From Mesotaenium endlicherianum (Eukaryota; Streptophyta; Zygnematophyceae; Zygnematales; Mesotaeniaceae), in assembly GCA_009602735.1 (NCBI GenBank), contig WELA01003054.1:484378-548377 (forward strand): DNA of 64,000 nucleotides, read 5' to 3'. Positions 31,528 to 43,132 of this stretch are shown in pieces. The notes under the pieces were generated by a model. The model saw only the letters and a program-made list of their open reading frames with translations. It did not search any database and was not told the origin of the DNA. The translations under genes and the position numbers were made by a program. The first letter of the stretch is position 1; the number at the start of each line of letters is the position of its first letter.

Positions 31528-33005
31528 ATGGTAAGGACAAGGTCTCAAACTAGCAACTCCCGAGACATGGAGAACCAGGATAACGAGAATGTCGAAAATC
31601 AGGCGGAAAGCCATGTAGCGGGAAACCGTACCTATTCTGAAGGAGTAGCAGATACTGCAGCTAGGGAGGCTGCAGATGAGGCAGCTGCTATTGCCGCAGT
31701 CGCAGCACAGCAAGATGAGGAGGAGAGAGCCAGGCTAGAAGCTGAACAATTAGCAAAGGCCGCTGAAGATATACAAGGAGGGAAAGACAGCCAGCTGACG
31801 AGCGCACTGTCGAGGAACTTATGGCATCAAGGGCCAATATTCTGAACCCACCTCCTGCTGTACAACTGAATGTACCCCTAGGTCAAATACGTGACCGGCT
31901 GAATGCGGCAGGAATTGCTGCTGCAGGAGCAAGAGGGACTGTTGAGGACACTACTCAGCGAGTAGAGGTCAATGCTGCTTCTGCATTCGCTAATCTACCA
32001 CCCCAGAGTGTAGACTTGGGAGCGTTGTTCGTTCAGATGCAGTCGCAAATGGCGACCATGGATCAGTCCCAACAGGAGGACAAACGAATCATAATGTCTC
32101 TACTGCGGGACAGAGACCAACTGGGTTCTCAAACCACCGGTGGTGGTGGCCGAGGGCCTAGTAAGCCCAAGCCGAAACCTCCCCAGGAATATGATCCTGA
32201 CGGAAACAGAAAATAGTACCTGATCAAGTTTCTCGCGGATGTTGAGCAGTGGCTGGAGAACTACCCAGAACTGCAAGATTACGAGAAGGTCAAGCACACC
32301 GGCGCGCTACTGAAAGGCAGTGCCGCAGACTGGTGGCTTTACTGGAAAGGAGAGCGTAAGGCTCGGCAAGTCGGTGACCCTACGTGGGTAGAGTTTGTCG
32401 ATAAGTTGCATGAGAAGTTTGATGTCATCAACCAGCAGGAGAAAGCTATCTATGCGATGATCTCCCTCACACTGAAGCAGACCACTTCAGTTGCTGAGTT
32501 TGCTCAAAAGTTCCAGGAGAACATGATGAAGCAGCCAGATTTGCCAGAACGGTATAGGATAGCATACTTCAGGTATGGCTTGAAATCCGAGGTCTCTGGT
32601 CATTTTGCTGAGAAAAAGTATGAGAAACTGGCTGACTTGATCCAGGATGCTGATGCCTGGGATCAGCAGCAGTTCAATCACAAGCGCCAGAGTAATGCTT
32701 TGGTGTCTAAGGTTGTCAAAAAGCCCCACGGTTCCTACAATGCAGTTGAAGGAGACCAGGCTGAGGATAATCAGGGTGATGAATATGAGTATGAGTACAA
32801 TGCTATTCAGTCTAGAGGTAGAGGTGGTCCCTCTCGAGGTGGCTATGGAAGGGGTGGTGGTAGGACTAAGCCGAGACCAGCCTCAGCAAAATCTACTTGC
32901 TACCATTGTCAGCAGAAAGTTCACTACAAAGAACAGTGTCCAGTCAAGCACCTTCCGAAGGTCGAGAGAAAAGACCAGCCTTTAAAAGACAGCAACAGTC
33001 AGTAA
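31528..33005 (+). pseudogene. gag: Alpha-2 gag, frameshift and stop
   Basis: It is closely related to alpha-1 gag. Small indels near 31770 (GATATACAAGGAGG against GATACAGAAAGGAGG) shift the frame, and a TAG at 32214-32216 interrupts the start of the capsid-like domain. The zinc knuckle reads CYHCQQKVHYKEQC, so the usual Gly before His is Val. The C-terminal stop is TAA at 33003-33005. Confidence 0.9.
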
Positions 33006-33022
33006 TCCAGTCTACTGACTGT
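32981..33022 (+). promoter_or_regulatory. Programmed -1 frameshift signal (alpha-2)
   Basis: T TTA AAA at 32981-32987 with the 9-bp stem 32995-33003 / 33014-33022, identical to alpha-1. The pol frame is open upstream of the gag stop (from at least 32897), giving the overlap that -1 slippage needs. Confidence 0.8.
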
Positions 33023-36000
33023 GAGGATGCTAGAGATAGTGAGTCGTCACTAGCTGCCCTCGTAGCAGGTATTATGGGTCCTGCTGAACTGGATTCACTA
33101 TGCATGCCTGACAACCAGATAAAGGAGACCATCAGCAATATAGACGTCCAGAGAGTGCACACTCTGGATGCTCTTGTTCCACCTGATGTCCAACATTTCT
33201 TTGCTACGTCAGGAGAACAATGCGAAAGTCAGGAAAAGACAGTCCCCCCTATCCTACTGCATTGCATGATTGCAGGTAGGAAGGTGAGGGCATTTGTTGA
33301 CGGAGGGGCGTCACATACTTTTATCCACAAGGACTTAGTTAAGCGGCTAAGGCTGCCTACTGTCACCCAAGGGAATAGAAAAATATTCCTTGGAGATGCC
33401 TCAAGTATCCCGGGAGGAGTTATAACCAAGCCTATTGAGGTCCAGTTAGGTTCTGGCATTGCAGTTCTAACTGAAACGCTTACATTTGAGGTACTCAACA
33501 CTGGCTTTTATGATCTCGTGCTAGGCAGGTCCTGGCTTAATAGACATCAAGCTGAAGTGTGTTGGAGCAGAGGTACAGTTAAAGTGAGAGGAGCCAGTGA
33601 TGGGCAGACTGACTTGGCACCCACCAGTGCTCTTCCTCTTGTCCTGTGTGGATGGCAAATGAAGGAAAAGAAGAGGCTTCCAGAAGGATGCAAGTTGCTG
33701 AATGCAATGGAGTTCGTCAAAAGCTGGAACCGGAAGGAAGACAGAATGTTCTGTCTGCTGCTAAGAGAGGTACCTTCTCAACCTGAAGAAGTGGTTGAGT
33801 AAAAGGTAAGTCCTCCGGAGCACCCTACTGCTGCAAAAATTGTTGCTCAGTACACGGATGTGTTTAATATGCCTCCAGGACTACCCCCTAAGAGGGAAGT
33901 AGATCATAAGATTGATTTATTACCTGGTAGTCAGCCACCCTGGCAACGCACGTATGGCTTGTCTTATGTGGAGAGCGAGGAGTTGAAAACACAGATTGCA
34001 GAGCTTGAGGAAAATTGTTATACTTCTCCCAGTAAATCACCGTACGGCGCACCCATCTTATTTGTTAAGAAAAAGGATGGCAGTATGCGGATGTGTGTGG
34101 ATTACAGAGCCCTGAACAGAATTACAGTAAAGAACAAATATGCTTTACCCAAAATCAAGGACTTGCTTGATACCCTGTCTGGTGCTAAGGTGTTCAGTAA
34201 GATAGATCTCAAGAGTGGTTATCATCAAATCAGAATTGCTGAGGGGGATGAACACAAGACTGCCTTCCGCACACGTTATGGACACTATGAGTTCAACGTG
34301 ATGCCATTTGGACTGACTAACGCTCCTGCTACCTTCATGGGTGCTATGAATGACATTTTCAGACCTTGTTTGGATAAGTTTGTGCAAGTTTTCCTGGATG
34401 ATAATTTAATTTTCTCTAAAGATGAAACTCAGCACACTGAACACTTAAAGACAGTCCTAGACACTCTGCGCAAAAATCACTTATATGCTAAAATGAGCAA
34501 GTGTGATTTCTTTAAGGAAAGTATTGAATTCTTAGGCCACGTTGTCAGTAAAGAGGGCATCAGTGTGGACCCGAAGAAAGTCCAGACCATAAGGGACTGG
34601 CCAGTACCACAGGCGGTCTCTGAAGTTAGATCCTTCTTCGGGTTGGCTAACTACTATAGGAGATTTACTGAGAATTATTCCACAAAGGCCAGTAAACTGA
34701 CTGACCTTACTAAGAAAGACATAGGGTATGTGTGGGGGGAAGAGCAGCAGGCTGCCTTCCAGACCCTTAAAGATGCCCTTTGTTCTGCCCCAGTGCTAGC
34801 CGTGTATGACCCCAGCAAACCGGTGCAGGTGGTTACTGATGCCTCTGATTTTGCCATGGGTGCTATTTTGTTGCAGCCTGCTGACAAAACCACAAAGGAT
34901 GGTAAGGTACGGCAGGAGTGGCATCCTGTGTTGTATGAGTCTATGAAATTTAATCCAGCGGAGATTAATTACTCAGTGCATGATAAAGAGCTGCTAGCTA
35001 TCATTCATGTACTCAAACAGTAGAGACCATACTTACATGGTAAAGCTTTTAAAGTGATTACAGATCATCTAGCTCTGACCCACTTTCAGAAGAAGTCCAA
35101 GCTGTCGAGGAGGGAGAACCGCTGGAGCGAGATGCTGGAGCAGTTCCAAGTCCAGATCGACTACAAACCAGGGAAGTTGAATCCTGCTGATGCACTCTCT
35201 AAAAGACCTGACTTGCAAGAAAGGAAGTTTAGTCAGCATGCCGTAGATAAAGTCCTATGTGCACTCACTTCACTAAAGGTGAAAAAGTCCTTCCTTGAAC
35301 AACTTAGGAAAGCCTACCTTTCTGACCCAACATTTGAGCCCAACCCCACTACTGGTGTATGTCGTGCTACTGCACTCGGGTATAAGCTTAAGGGAGGGGT
35401 CTGGGTGACTGAAACAACTTCAGGCAGGCTGAAGCTGGTCATTTCTAATAACTTGGAAATAAGGTTTCTCTTACGGAGTCAAGCGCATGACAGTTTCCTG
35501 GGTGGACATTTGGGGCAGGCCAAAACTGTTGGCAAACTGGCAAAACATTATCATTGGGAGGGATTACCCCGGGAAGTCTTGAAATACGTCAAGTCTTGTG
35601 ACCAGTGTCAAAGAAATAAGTCTCGGCACACACCACCCGGAGGTCTCTTGCAACCACTGCCCATCCCAGCTGGACGCTGGGAAACTATATCCATGTACTG
35701 GGTGGTCTCACTACGAAGAACTGCAAACGGGCATGATTCAATACTGGTAGTCGTGGATAAGCTGACAAAAATGGTCATTTTTATCCCCACAACTGTCAAA
35801 GTGACTGCACTCGAAACAGCGAGATAGTTCTACAACCATGTAGTATGCCAACATGGGCTTCCTTCTTATATCCTCTCAAACAGAGACTCAAAATTCACCT
35901 CTAAGTTCTGGAGAGCTTTAATGGGGTTAATGGGAGTCAAACAGCTGCTCAGCACAGCAAACCACCCTCAGACTGATGGGCAGACTGAAAGAACTAACCG

Positions 36001-36829
36001 AGTTCTGCAGGAGGTGCTGAGAGCATATATTAACCAAAAACAAGATAATTGGGATGACCTGTTGCCTCAAATTCAGTTTGCGGTCAACAGTGCGGTGCAC
36101 GCGTCAACGGGCAAGACTCCTTTTGAACTCAGCCTGGGTAGAGTCCCTAAGTCCCCTCTAGATGTGCTGGGGGAGTCTTTAACTCACCCTGAAGGGATCG
36201 ATAATCCGATCTCCCTCTAGTTTACCCAGGAGTTTGCTGACACCCTGTCAGAAGTCCAACAAAACCTGCACAGAGCCCAAACAAACCAACAAAAATACGC
36301 TAATCAACACCGTCGGGAGCTGACATTTTCTAAAGGCGATTTAGTCAAACTGCATTCTCAGCACCTGTACCTCCCTGGTGTGGTCAAGAAAAAGCTTGGC
36401 CCTGTCTGGGTCGGTCCATATTCGGTGGTGCGTCGTGTCGGTCAGAATGCTTACAAACTGAACATGTCAGCCGAATACAAGGGTCGCCCGGTCTTTAATG
36501 TCTCCTTCCTGGAATCATACATCAAAGGTGATACACTGTTCACAGGTCGGTTACCTGTCCAACCCGGACCGGTCCCCGCTGTCAGGGACGGCGACTCTGA
36601 CGATTATGAGGTTGAGGAGATTTTAGACGCGCGCTCGGTCCGTCGATTGTCTAAATATGTCATGAAGTACCTCATTCGATGGAAGGGTTACGATGCCTCT
36701 GGGGACACTTGGGAATTTAAGGACCATTTGACCATTGCCAAAGGAGCGTTGAAACGGTTCCACCTTCGGGCCGCTGGAGCCCCTTCAAAACTGTCATTTC
36801 AGTTGACACGGGAAGGTGACAGGCGGTAG
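32987..36829 (+). pseudogene. pol: Alpha-2 pol, multiple stops, integrase catalytic residues lost
   Basis: The protein order is as in alpha-1. Stops occur at ~33800 (TAA), 35021-35023 (TAG for TGG), 35825-35827 (TAG for CAG) and ~36218 (TAG for CAG). RT keeps [10 protein letters not shown]. In integrase the first catalytic Asp is Tyr (SMYWVV for SMDWVV), and SDRD has become SNRD, so it could not integrate DNA even without the stops. Unlike alpha-1, the HHCC finger is complete (GGHLGQAK). The chromodomain (YEVEEILDARSVRR...YLIRWKGY...TWEFKD) is intact and the frame ends at 36829. Confidence 0.9.
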
Positions 36830-37158
36830 TGTCTCCATTTAAGTTGGAGGGGAAAATATATGACAGTTAGTGAGTGAGAGCGATGAAGGGACAGTTACGT
36901 GAATCCTAAGTGTCAGCATAGTGACAGAGGGGACAGCCTGGCCCACATAAAGCACCTTAAGCGGAAGGAAGGAACTTAACTCACCCTCAAACACATTCAT
37001 ATGTTTATGCTTAGCGCACCGCAATTACGTCAACTTTTAGCAATCACCCTGTAAGGTAAACAGGAGCAAATCCACTATACTAATACTAACATACTTCCTG
37101 CAATCCCTATGACAAAGGTCCATATCCTACTAACTTGTGCCCTGGTTACATGTGCAGG
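36830..37158 (+). other. Alpha-2 pol-ORF3 spacer with 3' splice-site-like end
   Basis: From about 36840 this sequence stops resembling alpha-1 and alpha-3. It nevertheless ends with CTACTAACTTG and a T-rich stretch, then GTGCAG (37152-37157), one base before the ORF3 ATG. The branch-point/acceptor layout is thus kept while the sequence has changed. Confidence 0.5.
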
Positions 37159-37917
37159 ATGGCTCCCAACACACAAAAGGAGGACAGAAAGCGCAAGGCA
37201 GGATAAGTCAGGAGGACAATGGAGCAATACCAGAAGGAGCTGGCGGCGACGTCCCTCACCAGGAGAGAACAAGAAAGGGTCCGCAGACAACAAGAGGCGG
37301 CAGAAGAAGCACAGAGGAAGAAGGATCAGGAAGCGGAAAACCTCAGGAAAGCTGAGGAGGCGAGACGGAAGAAACAACAAGAAGAAGCGGCAGCGGCAGA
37401 GGAGGTGAAAAGGAAAAAGATTGAAGCGGACAAATAGAAGAGCTTGGGCACTTACAGGTATACTGTGGTGGGTGGCCAAAACTTTGATAACCTGAAGGAA
37501 GCATTACTGGCAGCCCAGGAGATCAACAAGCGGGAACAGACAACACTGCTACAGAGGGAAGGAGCTACAGCACTGGACAGGTACATCGAGACACACACCG
37601 GCGTGGTCCTTTACGAAGATTATGCTAAGATGGTGGGCTATACAGCAGAGCAGGNATACCTTGCAGATGATTCAGAAGACAAGCCGGTCTCCATACCAGG
37701 AATAGTGGGAGATCAGAGACTCATCCGGATGGTGAGCATGCGACCCGATAGCTTTAAGGATACGGTATTCTACCTCACACTACTGCCAGCTTACAATGAA
37801 GTGGAGAGAAGGAGCTGGGAGTACTTGGCCAGGAAAGCAGGACAGCAGATGTTCTCTCCCCACTGGTTCCCGTGTAAACCGAGGAAGACTGAGCACGCAC
37901 CCCAGTACTACCAGCAG
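37159..37917 (+). pseudogene. Alpha-2 ORF3, N-terminal half, divergent type
   Basis: It starts at ATG 37159 (MAPNTQKEDRKRKAG, then a TAA at 37204-37206) and stays in one frame through a Lys/Glu/Arg/Gln coiled coil. A TAG at 37435-37437 follows, then the conserved core: YRYTVVGGQNFDNLKEAL, YEDYAKMVGYT, VSIPGIVGDQRLIRM, DSFKD, YNEVERRSWEYLAR and HWFPC. It is cut at AGCAG (37913-37917) by beta-1. An N at 37655 falls in the core. It is homologous to alpha-1 ORF3 but only about half identical by eye. Confidence 0.8.
37655..37655. other. Single N in ORF3
   Basis: Unlike the other single Ns, I see no clear flanking duplication here. The reading frame continues across it. Confidence 0.7.
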
Positions 37918-38420
37918 TGTAGTGATTTGAGTTATTATATATTAGTTTGCATATACTTTAATGTTTTCAAATATATTTGGAGTAGTATTGTGTGGATTCA
38001 AGTGTGAATAGGTACTCTAGTGACTTGGTTCATGTCCTTTGAACCTTCTAAGGCATTTTTGAAGTTAGAGGAAAGACCTAGAAGACCTCCCCGTGGCAAA
38101 AGTCAACTGTGCCATTTTTAGGTCAGAAGGACATGTGTACATTATTCTAGAAAGAGGTGGCAAATTTTGGGATGTGTTGGGTGCCAACACATCAACATAC
38201 ACCTTCCTAGAAGTTACTTATTTAGCAAGTATATAAACAAGAGCTAGAACATAGAAAGACATTCCAGAATCACTCTTGTACTTGCCAAAATCCAGAAATA
38301 TATTAACTTTCAAGAAGCCATCTCTCTTTCAAGAAGCTACCACTTGTGTTCAAAGATCCTTGTCTTGAATAGATAAAGTATTCTGTTTTACTAAGTACTT
38401 TATCTATCTGTTTCACTACA
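37918..38420 (+). repeat. Beta-1 5' LTR
   Basis: The 503-bp LTR (TGTAGTGA...TCACTACA) is preceded by AGCAG and followed by the primer site 38422-38433. A TATATAAA at 38230-38237 is a good promoter candidate. The internal perfect hairpin GATGTGTTGG/CCAACACATC lies near 38172-38194. Confidence 0.95.
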
Positions 38421-38421
38421 G

Positions 38422-38433
38422 TGGTATCGGAGC
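38422..38433 (+). promoter_or_regulatory. Beta-1 primer binding site
   Basis: TGGTATCGGAGC, one base after the LTR. Confidence 0.9.
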
Positions 38434-38457
38434 TAGGCACTTTGGTAGCACAAGAAG

Positions 38458-39397
38458 ATGGCCGATCCTCGAGACCAACAGCAAGCTTTCGAAGGAAGCC
38501 TTTCCTCTCCAAGACACCCTCCTCTAGCGCCGATGGGAGAGCCCACTCAAGAAAATCTGCAACAACGAGAAGCACCACAAGGAGGAGTACACCCTCCTCC
38601 AGCGTCGATGGGAGAGCCTACTCAAGGAAATCTGCAACAACAAGAAGCACCACAAGGAGGAGCACTGTCAAATCCCGTGGCAGCCGCTATAGCAAAGTTG
38701 ACCCCACCACAAGGAGTTCCCGCAAATGAGTGGGCAGCCTTCCTAATGACCGTCCACAACCAAGTGGGCTTGGCCACCTATGAAGCAACCGTGCAAGCGT
38801 CAAGAGAAGCTATGGCTGCCATGGTTGCCCCTATTGCGAGCAATGCTCAAAATCCAGCCCCGGCTCAAGCGCCTCCACAAGAGCCAACGAGAGCAAGGAA
38901 ACTCATCAAGCCCGGCAAACCCGACACTTTCAACCCCGGGAAAGGTGCCAACCTGAATTTATGGCTCTACCAAGTGGAGACGTACCTCGCGTTCCTTGAA
39001 GTACCCGAGGAGGACTACGTTCCCTTTGCCGTTACCTTACTTAGAGGAGCAGCAACATCATGGTGGCGTAACTATCAAGCGGCTATATATCAAGCTATGG
39101 CGCACCCCATGCTCGGCCAAGAGCCCCCACCATCATATGCAAGATGGGCAGATTTTCGTGAGGCCCTCAAGAAGCAATTCATGCCCATCAATGCGGAGAA
39201 GATTGCCCGAGGAAAGCTCCACCATCTCAAGCAAACGACGTCCGTTCAAGAGTATACATCCAAATTTCACGCCCTCGCTCTTGAGATCCCCAACATGTCT
39301 CTCGAGGAGAAGATTGACCGCTACATCTTTGGCCTGAAGCCCAAGGTGGCAAAGGAAGTGGAATTACGCGACTTAACGGACTTCTCAAGGATCATTG
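38458..39397 (+). pseudogene. gag: Beta-1 gag, N-terminal ~313 codons
   Basis: It starts [14 protein letters not shown] at 38458, 38 nt after the LTR. An N-terminal tandem repeat of ~24 residues ([23 protein letters not shown]) is followed by the capsid-like domain ([35 protein letters not shown]). It is intact until RII (39397), where it runs in frame into gamma integrase for 12 codons before a TAG. The missing gag end is at 27284 on the minus strand. Confidence 0.88.
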
Positions 39398-40595
<1,198 letters not shown>

Positions 40596-40633
40596 GACGT
40601 TATTTGCAGAATGCGTCGAGGACGTTGCATCTT

Positions 40634-40647
40634 GAGGAGGGGGATGA
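40634..40647 (+). promoter_or_regulatory. Gamma-1 polypurine tract
   Basis: GAGGAGGGGGATGA directly abuts the 3' LTR start TGTAAGG at 40648. Confidence 0.8.
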
Positions 40648-40882
40648 TGTAAGGTCATAGGTTTATAAAGTGCAATTTTGAGTTTCATGAAAGTATGTCC
40701 TGATTGCATAGAACTCTATAGTGCATTTTTGTGGTCATTTTGATATAAAGTTCATCGAATTTGGTTAAGTATTGAGAGAGTCATGGATTTCCAAAGTTTA
40801 ATTAGTTTTGAGGTCGGTTGACGACTGTCCTTCATTCGCGGTGAGCGCAACCGTCGGATTGACCGACAGCGTCAAGCGATGT
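40648..40882 (+). repeat. Gamma-1 3' LTR, first part
   Basis: The first 235 bp of the gamma LTR end in GATGT (40878-40882), the target of alpha-3. The LTR resumes at 56149. Confidence 0.9.
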
Positions 40883-41602
40883 TGTAATGAATCAGTATAC
40901 TGGTCGATATAATATTTATTTAAATAATATAGTTAAATAAGTTCAGCCTGCTGAACTCTAGTTAACAATCAGTCTGCTGGACTTTATACTTAATACCAGT
41001 TTAATGACTTGGGCGGAAGTAGCAGGCTGAGGTCATCTTAAGTCAGCTTGCTGACACATTCTTTGACAGCCAGCTGACTTCCGTACTCGGTAGCAGCGAA
41101 CTCCCTCGATATGCATCTAAGTACGACCTGCTAGATGAATGGCCAGATGACATCCCCATGATGGATGGCGATTCGGGATGATGGGAGATGGCGGTGGATT
41201 TGGTTAATCGAGGTCCTACCAACGTGGTTAACTCCCGGGTAGGCGGTGCCATCGCACTGACCGTTGAACAGTAAACTCATTCCATGTACATACGCTAGGC
41301 ATTGCTCTCGAGTTCGGCATTCGGAAACGAGGCCAACTCTCTTGTACAGCTTACTGAGAGAGATCTGAATCCAAGGCGAGAAGCCATTGATACGCACTGT
41401 CTTCTAACCTTGCTTATGTATGAGTTTACTGATTTGCATCATTGATGCTAGTTTACTCTCATTTGACGGACGAGTATTATTCACTGCTAGCGTATTGTCC
41501 TTTGCCGATTAAACAGTTAACGGAAATACCACAAAGATTACTTGCTGATATAAAGATCTTTATTAATTGTTAATCGCCTGTTTGGTAAGTCGATTCATTT
41601 CA
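40883..41602 (+). repeat. Alpha-3 5' LTR
   Basis: The LTR is 720 bp, TGTAATGAATC...ATTTCA. The primer site that follows (41604-41615) is TGGTATCGGAGT, with one change from the other copies. Confidence 0.95.
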
Positions 41603-41636
41603 GTGGTATCGGAGTTGTTATCACAGTCTTCTTTGT

Positions 41637-43115
41637 ATGGTAAGGACAAGGTCTCAAACTAGCAACTCCCGAGACATGGAGAACCAGGATAACGAGAATG
41701 TCAAAAACCAGGCGGAAAGCCATGTAGCGGGAAACCGTACCTATTCGGAAGCAGTAGCAGATACTGCAGCTAGGTAGGCTGCAGAGGAGGCAGCTGCTAT
41801 TTCCGCAGTCGCAGCTTAGCAAGCTGAGGAGGAGAGGGCCAGGCTAGAAGCTGAACAAGTAGCAAAGGCTGCTGAAGATACAGAAAGGAGGGAAAGACAG
41901 CCAGCTGACGAGCGCACTATCGAGGAACTCATGGCATCAAGGGCCAATGTTCTGAACCCACCCCCTGCTGTACAACTCAACGTACCCCTAGGTCAAATAC
42001 GTGACCGGCTGAATGCGGCAGGAATTGCTGCTGCAGGAGCGAGAGGGATTGTTGAGGACACTACTCAGCGAGTAGATGCCAATGCTGCTGCTGCATTTGC
42101 TAATCTACCACCCCAAAGTGTAGACTTGGGAGCATTGTTCGTTCAGATGCAGTCGCAAATGGCGACCATGTATCAGTCCCAGCAGGAGGACAAAAGAATC
42201 ATAATGTCCCTACTGCGTGACGGAGACCAACTGGGGTCTCAAACCACTAGTGGTGGTGGCCGAGGGCCTAGTAAGCCCAAGCCGAAACCTCCCCAGGAAT
42301 ATGATCCTGAGGGGAACAGAAAATATTACCTGATCAAATTTCTCGCGGATGTTGAGCAGTGGCTGGAGAATTACCCAGAACTGCAAGATTACGAGAAGAT
42401 CAGGCACACCGGTGCGCTACTAAAAGGCAGTGCCGCAGACTGGTGGCTTTACTGGAAGGGAGAGCGTAAGGCTCGGCAACTCGGTGACCCTACGTGGGTA
42501 GAGTTTGTCGAGAAGTTGCATGAGAAGTTTGATGTCATCAACCAGCAGGAGAAAGCTATCTATGCGATGATCTCCCTGACACTGAAGCAGACCACTTCAG
42601 TTGCTGAGTTTGCTCAAAAGTTCCAAGAGAACATGATGAAGCAGCCAGATTTGCCAGAACGGTATAGGATAGCATACTTCAGGTATGGCTTGAAATCCGA
42701 GGTCTCTGGTCATTTTGCTGAGAAAAAGTATGAGAAACTGGCTGACTTGATCCAGGATGCTGACGCCTGGGATCAGCAGCAGTTCAATCACAAGCGCCAG
42801 AGTAATGCTTTGGTGTCTAAGATTGTCAAAAAGCCCCACGGTTCCTACAATGCAATTGAAGGAGACCAGGCTGAGGATAATCAGGGTGATGAATATGAGT
42901 ATGAGTACAATGCTATTCAGTCTAGAGGTAGAGGTGGTCCCTCTCGAGGTGGCTATGGAAGGGGTGGTGGTAGGACTAAGCCGAGACCAGCCTCAGCAAA
43001 ATCTACTTGCTACCATTGTCAGCAGAAAGGCCACTACAGAGAACAGTGTCCGGTCAAGCACCTGCCTAAGGTCGAGAGAAAAGACCAGCCTTTAAAAGAC
43101 AGCAACAGTCAGTAA
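41637..43115 (+). pseudogene. gag: Alpha-3 gag, two early stops
   Basis: From ATG 41637 the frame is interrupted by TAG near 41774 and TAG near 41817 (CAG in alpha-1). It is then open from 41931 to TAA 43113-43115 with the full capsid-like region, Gly/Arg tract and zinc knuckle CYHCQQKGHYREQC. Very similar to alpha-1. Confidence 0.9.
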
Positions 43116-43132
43116 TCCAGTCTACTGACTGT
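43091..43132 (+). promoter_or_regulatory. Programmed -1 frameshift signal (alpha-3)
   Basis: T TTA AAA at 43091-43097 and the stem 43105-43113 / 43124-43132, as in alpha-1 and alpha-2. Confidence 0.8.
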
